From contig CAYOWK010000001.1 of NCBI GenBank assembly GCA_964407665.1, positions 62,001 to 126,000 of the forward strand: 64,000 nucleotides of DNA, read 5' to 3'. The stretch comes from CAYOWK01 sp964407665. Its GTDB lineage: Bacteria > Pseudomonadota > Alphaproteobacteria > Caulobacterales > Hyphomonadaceae. Both the position numbers and the translations under genes were made by a program. The notes beneath the pieces are model-generated. The model was not told where the DNA came from, made no database searches, and was given only the letters and a program-made list of their open reading frames with translations. Position 1 is the first letter of the stretch. Each line of letters opens with the position of its first letter. Of this stretch, positions 59,913 through 64,000 are shown in pieces.

Positions 59913-60290
59913 ATGTCGAGTGCTTCAATCCGTCCGCTGGATGACGAATGGTGGACCACCGCGATGGTGTGCTCCTACCTCAAGCTGAAGCGCCGCGCGC
60001 TTTGGGACATTCGTCGTGACCCGAGGAAGGCCTTCCCTGCGGCGGTGAAGCCCGGCGGCAAGGTCAATCTTTTCCGCGCCGAAGATGTACGCCAGTGGGT
60101 CGCGAAGCGCCGGCCGACGTCATTGCCGCCGCCGCAGCCCGCCACTCCATCGGCGCCAGCTAATCCGGTGATTGCAAAGGAGCCGGAGCACGTCGCTGCG
60201 CCGAGGCCGCCGACACCGGAGTTTATCAAGAAACCAGCTCATCGGAAGAAGCATATACTTCCGGATCAACGGCAGCTTGGACTTTTCTAG
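59913..60290 (+). CDS. AlpA/excisionase-like HTH protein
   Basis: A 125-residue protein from ATG 59913. The HTH_17-like domain (EWWTTAMVCSYLKLKRRALW, FRAEDVRQWVAKRRP) is followed by a Pro/Ala-rich tail (SLPPPQPATPSAPANPV). Its 3' end overlaps the convergent integrase gene by 65 bases. Position and size suggest a recombination directionality factor or integrase regulator. Confidence 0.65.
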   Translation: MSSASIRPLDDEWWTTAMVCSYLKLKRRALWDIRRDPRKAFPAAVKPGGKVNLFRAEDVRQWVAKRRPTSLPPPQPATPSAPANPVIAKEPEHVAAPRPPTPEFIKKPAHRKKHILPDQRQLGLF

Positions 60291-61530
60291 GTTGCACTGG
60301 GCTCCTGCGAGCCGCTGCTGAGTCCTTACCGAGCAACTCCTTCGCCCAGAGTTGCAGTGCTGCTCGCTTCTCCTCGATGTAGCGATACCGATTGTAGACC
60401 GCTTTCACGCCGCCGATGCGGTGACCTAGCACGCGTTCGACAACAATCTCGTCCACGCCAAGGCGCGCCATGTGCGTGGCGGCTGTCCGGCGCAGATCGT
60501 GGATCGTCCAGTGATCAATCTTTCGGCCAAGTTCGGTCTCGGCGCCGCTCCTGATGCGCGCCAGGGCCTCTGGTGTCGCAGTCCAGACAGGCCGACGTCC
60601 GCCGTTGGAGCTGATGAGAAAATCGCCATTCGGCGGTTTGGGGATCTTCTCCATGATGGCCATAGCCTGGGGGATCAGCGGGATGATGGTCGGATCACCC
60701 GTCTTGTAGGCTTCCCCTGGAATGTCGAGGCAGGCATTGGCGCGATCGAGCCAGCCGATCTTTGCGTTCCCGATTTCCCGCAGCCGCGCTCCTGTCAGCA
60801 TCAAGAGGCAGATGAGCGTGCCGGACGGGTAGGGCTCTGCTCGCGCAGCTTTCCAGACCGCCCGCGCCTCGTCCAGAGAAAGTACGCGCTCGCGTGGTTT
60901 GGATTTTAGGGGCGCCCGTATGCCCGTCACCGGGTTGAAGTCGACCAGCTCCCTCTCCAGCGCCCAGTTGAACATGATGGAGAGCCATTTTCGCGTGTCG
61001 AGTGTCGCTGTCTTGCTGGACCGCCTCTTCAAATCGTCGAGCAGCGCGAGAACATCTCGGCGTGTCACCTGCTTTGGCGCAAGGTTCCCAAACCGGGGAA
61101 TGACATAGTCCCGCATGATCCACTCTGCCTTTCCGGCGCTCTGAAGGCGGCCTCGGCAGTGATTCTCGAGAAACTCCTCAGCGAGTTCAGCAATGGTCCC
61201 GCGGCGGGCGGTGGCGGCTTTCTCGAGGCGCTCGATGGGATCGATGCCATTGTCCGCGTCCGTCAGGATGTTGGCTGCAAGGGCGCGCGCTTTCAGGAGC
61301 GAGACGGCAGGATATTCGCCAAGCGTGATGCGATAGAATTTTCGTCCGGCAAGTCTCTTGCCGCGCTCAGTGACGCCTCCTTGTCCGGAGACCGTGTAGC
61401 GCAATGTCCAGGTCGGTCGCCCTCGCGGTCCAACGCGGAGAAGCAGTCCGGAAATCGTACCGTCGTTCAGCTCCACCCGCTCCTTCGGAGGAGAGGCGAG
61501 AAACGATTTCAATCTTGCATCTGTTAGCAT
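60226..61530 (-). CDS. int: Tyrosine recombinase integrase (P4-like)
   Basis: The protein has 434 residues. The N-terminal DUF4102-like arm-binding domain is TWTLRYTVSGQGGV, ITLGEYPAVSLLKARALAAN. The core-binding domain lies near 110-205. The catalytic domain has Arg249 (LTGARLREIG), His344-x-x-Arg347 (HDLRRTAATHMARLG), His370 (VLGHRIGG) and Tyr379 (KAVYNRYRY). All catalytic residues are present. It is transcribed away from the tRNA-Gly attachment site at 61766-61810. Confidence 0.93.
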   Translation of the reverse strand: MLTDARLKSFLASPPKERVELNDGTISGLLLRVGPRGRPTWTLRYTVSGQGGVTERGKRLAGRKFYRITLGEYPAVSLLKARALAANILTDADNGIDPIERLEKAATARRGTIAELAEEFLENHCRGRLQSAGKAEWIMRDYVIPRFGNLAPKQVTRRDVLALLDDLKRRSSKTATLDTRKWLSIMFNWALERELVDFNPVTGIRAPLKSKPRERVLSLDEARAVWKAARAEPYPSGTLICLLMLTGARLREIGNAKIGWLDRANACLDIPGEAYKTGDPTIIPLIPQAMAIMEKIPKPPNGDFLISSNGGRRPVWTATPEALARIRSGAETELGRKIDHWTIHDLRRTAATHMARLGVDEIVVERVLGHRIGGVKAVYNRYRYIEEKRAALQLWAKELLGKDSAAARRSPVQPRKVQAAVDPEVYASSDELVS

Positions 61531-61622
61531 TGGGGCACACGAGCCTTGTTGCCGCCGTGCGAAACTTCACTGGCGAAATCAATTGAGGTCTTTGTCTCTA
61601 CAAGGGGGGAATTGGGGCACAC
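61530..61622. repeat. Direct repeats TTGGGGCACAC (candidate integrase arm sites)
   Basis: Identical 11-mers lie at 61530-61540, touching the int start codon, and at 61612-61622. Their place between int and the tRNA fragment fits integrase arm-type sites with an autoregulatory role. Confidence 0.55.
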
Positions 61623-61765
61623 AATAGGCCTGCACCCACCCAAATTGATTAGAAAAACAAAAGAACGCATCTGCACGCAAAAACACATCAGGCGTTTGAA
61701 CTTGAAAAAGAAATATCGAATTTATCGAAACGCTTCCGATTTTAGAAAAACTCTTGAATCAGGTT

Positions 61766-61810
61766 TTGCCAAGGTCGGGGTCGTGAGTTCGAATCTCATC
61801 GCCCGCTCCA
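61766..61810 (+). repeat. attachment site: displaced 3' end of tRNA-Gly(GCC)
   Basis: The sequence runs from the anticodon loop TTGCCAA through the T-arm (GTGAGTTCGAATCTCAT) to the acceptor end GCCCGCTCCA. The 5' half of the tRNA is absent, so it is not a functional gene. It marks the right junction of an element that inserted in tRNA-Gly(GCC); the intact tRNA should lie at the left end, outside this window. Confidence 0.85.
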
Positions 61811-61892
61811 ATTTTTCCGTTTGCCGGGATGGACAGGTCCGATGCGCGTTGCGCACCGGCTGGTCCGTCTGCGGCCCGTCCCCCGAAATGCC

Positions 61893-62450
61893 TCAGGCCG
61901 AGTAGGGTTCGATCTTGCTGAGGGCGAGGGTGTAGGCGGCGCTGGCGAGGTCGCTGTCCTTGCGGTCGGTCGACAGGACGCCCTCGGCCCAGACGGCTCC
62001 CCACAGGTCCTTGAGTTTGGCGGCAGGTTTGGCTGTCACGTAGATGATCTGGTTGGGCGGCGGCGGCGGCGCGTGCACGCAGGCGCCGAAATAGGGCGCC
62101 AGCAGGAATTCCGACAGCGTGTTGCGGGCGTTGAAGTCCAGCGGCACGACATAGCCCGGAATCCGGACCAGCTTTCCGTTCAGCGGTTTCACCGTGTTGA
62201 AGGTGCCGATCTGCTTCATGGTGTCGGCGGCGCTGCCCTCCGAGATCGAGGCGCTGTCCCCGGACGAAAGCGAGCGCATGTAGTCCTCGTACATGGCCGC
62301 CAGGAGGTCTTCCTCGCCTTCCGGCATCAGGTTGTCCCACGCCAGCACCAGCGGGCCCTTGCGGGTGTCGGCGAGGGCCGGGAACAGGGCGGGCGCTGCA
62401 AGGGCGGCTGCGACGCCCGCGAGCGCCAGACGGCGGGTGATCGGTTGCAT
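61893..62450 (-). CDS. DUF3299 secreted protein 1
   Basis: A 185-residue protein with a Tat-like signal (MQPITRRLALAGVAAALAAP). The DUF3299 domain has LVLAWDNLMPEGEEDL, RIPGYVVPLDFNARNTLSEF and the hallmark YFGACVHAPPPPPNQIIYVT with its Cys and His. Proteins of this family are encoded with zinc/metal uptake genes; the role is unknown. It is last in an operon with ZrgA, MerC and a second DUF3299. Confidence 0.88.
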   Translation of the reverse strand: MQPITRRLALAGVAAALAAPALFPALADTRKGPLVLAWDNLMPEGEEDLLAAMYEDYMRSLSSGDSASISEGSAADTMKQIGTFNTVKPLNGKLVRIPGYVVPLDFNARNTLSEFLLAPYFGACVHAPPPPPNQIIYVTAKPAAKLKDLWGAVWAEGVLSTDRKDSDLASAAYTLALSKIEPYSA

Positions 62451-62460
62451 GTGGCGGCTC

Positions 62461-63042
62461 CTAGCGGGTCCGGAACTCGGGGCTTTTCGCAGTCAGCGTT
62501 TTCGCCTTCTGGCGGACGCCGTCCAGATAAACCAGCTCGACGGCCTCAATGTGACGGAAAGCGCCGAACGCCTGAACACTGATACGCGAAAGTTTCGACG
62601 GCTGCGCGCATTCGAAGGCATACCTCAGCGTGACGTCGCTCAAGCCTGCGTGACCGGGCTCCTCGTCGTGGTCATGATCGTCGTGGCCATGGGAGGCAGC
62701 GTTCGCGTGTTGGCCGGCTGGCGGAGGTGGGCCGAGCACGCCAGTGTCCTTTGATCGCAGGACGCACCCCGCCGCCTTGTCGAGGGTGAACAGCTTTGCG
62801 GGCGCATCGACGGTCGCGGCGGCGGCCTTCCAGGTCGCCAGCTCGGCCGTTCCCGATGGCGCCCGCTCGAAGCCGAGGATGTTGTAGAGGGGAGACCTGA
62901 TCTCGACCGTCAGGGCGGACGCCTCGGACACGACCGCCATGTCGACCCTGCCATGGACGTGGGCGCCGGTTTCGCGCCCGTCAGCTGCGAGCGGCATCGC
63001 CAGGGCAAGCGCTGCAGCGCAGAGACATCCGTACCGGTTCAT
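62461..63042 (-). CDS. zrgA: ZrgA-like periplasmic zinc-binding protein (DUF2796)
   Basis: A 193-residue protein from MNRYGCLCAAALALAMPLAA. HVHGRVDMAVVSEASALTVE is the conserved DUF2796 start. LYNILGFERAPSG and a His/Asp cluster (HGHDDHDHDEEPGHAG) for zinc follow. The start overlaps the MerC stop (ATGA). Confidence 0.87.
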   Translation of the reverse strand: MNRYGCLCAAALALAMPLAADGRETGAHVHGRVDMAVVSEASALTVEIRSPLYNILGFERAPSGTAELATWKAAAATVDAPAKLFTLDKAAGCVLRSKDTGVLGPPPPAGQHANAASHGHDDHDHDEEPGHAGLSDVTLRYAFECAQPSKLSRISVQAFGAFRHIEAVELVYLDGVRQKAKTLTAKSPEFRTR

Positions 63043-63503
63043 GTGTGGTCTCCAGTGTCGGGGAGGATCTGGCCCGTCATCGGGCTGTCCGGGGAACATG
63101 CGTCGTCGCGGGTGCGGGCGGCATGGATCCGGAGCGCATTCGCGATGTGGGTTGCGGCCAGGATGATGCTTGCCGTGACCGTGACCGGCGTTTCCAGATC
63201 GTGGTCGGGCCAGCCCAGCGCGCCGGCCAGAAGACCTGCAAGGCCGATCGCAGCGCCTGCCCGGAACAGGGCGGGCGTGTCGCGGCGGTGCAGGGCAAGC
63301 GCTGAAACGGGCAGGGCTGCAGCCAGGAACGCCCAGTGAATCCACTCGGACTCCAGCGCCGCAAACAGCGGCAGCACAGCCGCCAGCACAGGGATGGCGA
63401 GACAATGGATCGTGCAGGCGGCGGAGAGGCCTACGGCGGCGACGTCAAGGCGTGTCTGACGGGGCGCTCCGGCGAAGGCGAGCCGGCGGGAGTCCTAGTT
63501 CAT
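63039..63503 (-). CDS. MerC-domain membrane protein with amber codon at position 3
   Basis: The protein reads M-N-stop-DSRRLAFAGAPRQTRLDVAA then VGLSAACTIHCLAIPVLAAV, with the MerC hallmark Cys/His-Cys pair in the first helix and four membrane spans in all. The ATG at 63503 is followed by AAC TAG; no ATG, GTG or TTG occurs in frame between the TAG and a GTG at 63389, which would cut off the Cys pair. Either the gene is crippled, the amber is read through or bypassed by re-initiation, or the start is non-canonical. It overlaps zrgA by four bases. Confidence 0.65.
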
Positions 63504-63546
63504 CACGTGTCCTGACTGGCGTCTTGCTGCGCCGTTCTGATGAGGG

Positions 63547-64000
63547 TCAATCGAGATAGGTGAGTTTCTGGAGCGCGAGGCGGTAGGCTGCGTCGCCCAT
63601 CGGTGAGGAGTTGGACCGGGTCGACAGCGTTCCACGGACTTCGACCGCCCGCGAGAGCGACTTCACGGCAACGGGCTTGGCGGCTGTGACGAAGACGGTC
63701 TGGTTGGGAGGCGGCGGCGGAGCGTGAATGCACGCGCCATAGTAGGGGACCAGCAGAAAGGTCCGGGTCGTTCCCGCGGTCACATCGAGGGGAACCACAA
63801 ATCCCTTCAGCCGGACGTTGGCCCCGTTGAGACCGGCGACGGTCCGGAACGTACCCGGCTGTATGGCGCTGAGGGGCTGATCGTCTTCGCCGAGGGAGCC
63901 ATGAGCGGGCGCCCGCGTCAGCATCATCATCCGGCTGCGGATGTGGTTTTCCGCTTCCCCTGGCGGCATAAGATCGGGCCAGTCGAGCGGGCGGGCCTCG
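63547..64000 (-). CDS. DUF3299 secreted protein 2 (5' end outside window)
   Basis: The frame is open to the window edge (EARPLDWPDLMPPGEAEN at the edge side). It carries the family hallmark YYGACIHAPPPPPNQTVFVT and resembles the other DUF3299 protein in LSTRSNSSPMGDAAYRLALQ. It is probably the first of the four minus-strand genes seen here. The signal peptide would be outside the window. Confidence 0.85.
   Translation of the reverse strand, partial: EARPLDWPDLMPPGEAENHIRSRMMMLTRAPAHGSLGEDDQPLSAIQPGTFRTVAGLNGANVRLKGFVVPLDVTAGTTRTFLLVPYYGACIHAPPPPPNQTVFVTAAKPVAVKSLSRAVEVRGTLSTRSNSSPMGDAAYRLALQKLTYLD

Noticed and set aside
61766..61810. Complete tRNA-Gly gene
   Set aside because: Only the anticodon loop to the CCA end is present; the acceptor and D-arm 5' half are missing.
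1..64000. CRISPR array or other clustered short repeats
   Set aside because: No series of regularly spaced identical repeats was seen. Repeats found are operators, the 415-base sigma repeat and the int 11-mers.

Overview
The window is GC-rich DNA from an alphaproteobacterium. The best guess is the Caulobacterales/Hyphomonadaceae neighbourhood, because it carries an astexin/caulosegnin-type lasso peptide locus, a SigF/NrsF-type sigma/anti-sigma pair, and conjugative-island genes of the kind found in Caulobacter-like and sphingomonad bacteria. The genus cannot be fixed from the sequence alone. The right end of a large integrated element lies at about 61.8 kb: a tyrosine integrase (60226-61530), an AlpA-like excisionase candidate, integrase-type direct repeats, and a displaced 3' end of tRNA-Gly(GCC) (61766-61810). 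DNA to the right of that site looks like chromosome (zinc/MerC cluster). The left end of the element is not visible.

Region 1 (1-13.7 kb) is a lasso peptide (RiPP) locus. It has the end of an ABC exporter, a LuxR-type regulator with altered ligand-pocket residues, an STN-domain TonB receptor, and a lasso isopeptidase of the S9 prolyl-oligopeptidase fold. Two tiny precursor genes (6528-6638 and 6851-6958) each encode a leader of only 12 residues followed by a core that fits a Gly1-Glu9 macrolactam. The locus also holds the cyclase C and a FecR-type anti-sigma protein. Next comes a duplicated block of Xre regulators, FecI-like sigma factor and B protein. The left copy of B is a broken 5' fragment; the right copy (12909-13640) is complete (RRE plus transglutaminase-like protease). 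Together these genes cover making, exporting, sensing, importing and linearising lasso peptides.

Region 2 (14.1-16.1 kb) is the ParB-like backbone gene of the element. A decayed copy of its 3' end plus the following terminator region recurs at 50.65-50.89 kb. The metal cargo therefore sits between two copies of the same backbone sequence.

Region 3 (16.2-50.5 kb) is metal-resistance cargo. It contains a cytochrome c-FTR1 permease fusion, a SigF/NrsF-like pair, a Cus-type copper/silver RND operon (cusC-B-A-F), pcoA/copB, and a methyltransferase. It continues with an NTF2-like secreted protein, a CnrYXH-like sensor/ECF system, copD/copC, a copper P-type ATPase divergent from csoR with tandem CsoR boxes, and a DUF305 protein. 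A decayed IS3 element precedes a czcI-C-B-A operon with a CDF exporter and a P1B-4 ATPase, and a CDF/merR divergent pair with a MerR-type 19-bp-spaced promoter closes the block.

Region 4 (50.6-61.8 kb) is conjugative/maintenance backbone. It contains a broken HTH gene, SSB, a DUF6876-like protein, an ArdC-like antirestriction protein, a HipBA toxin-antitoxin with three operator dyads, a 53-residue helical protein, a DUF3363-type relaxase, a MerR-like regulator, the excisionase candidate and the integrase. Region 5 (61.9-64 kb) is a minus-strand operon of two DUF3299 proteins, a MerC protein with an amber codon at position 3, and a ZrgA-like zinc protein.
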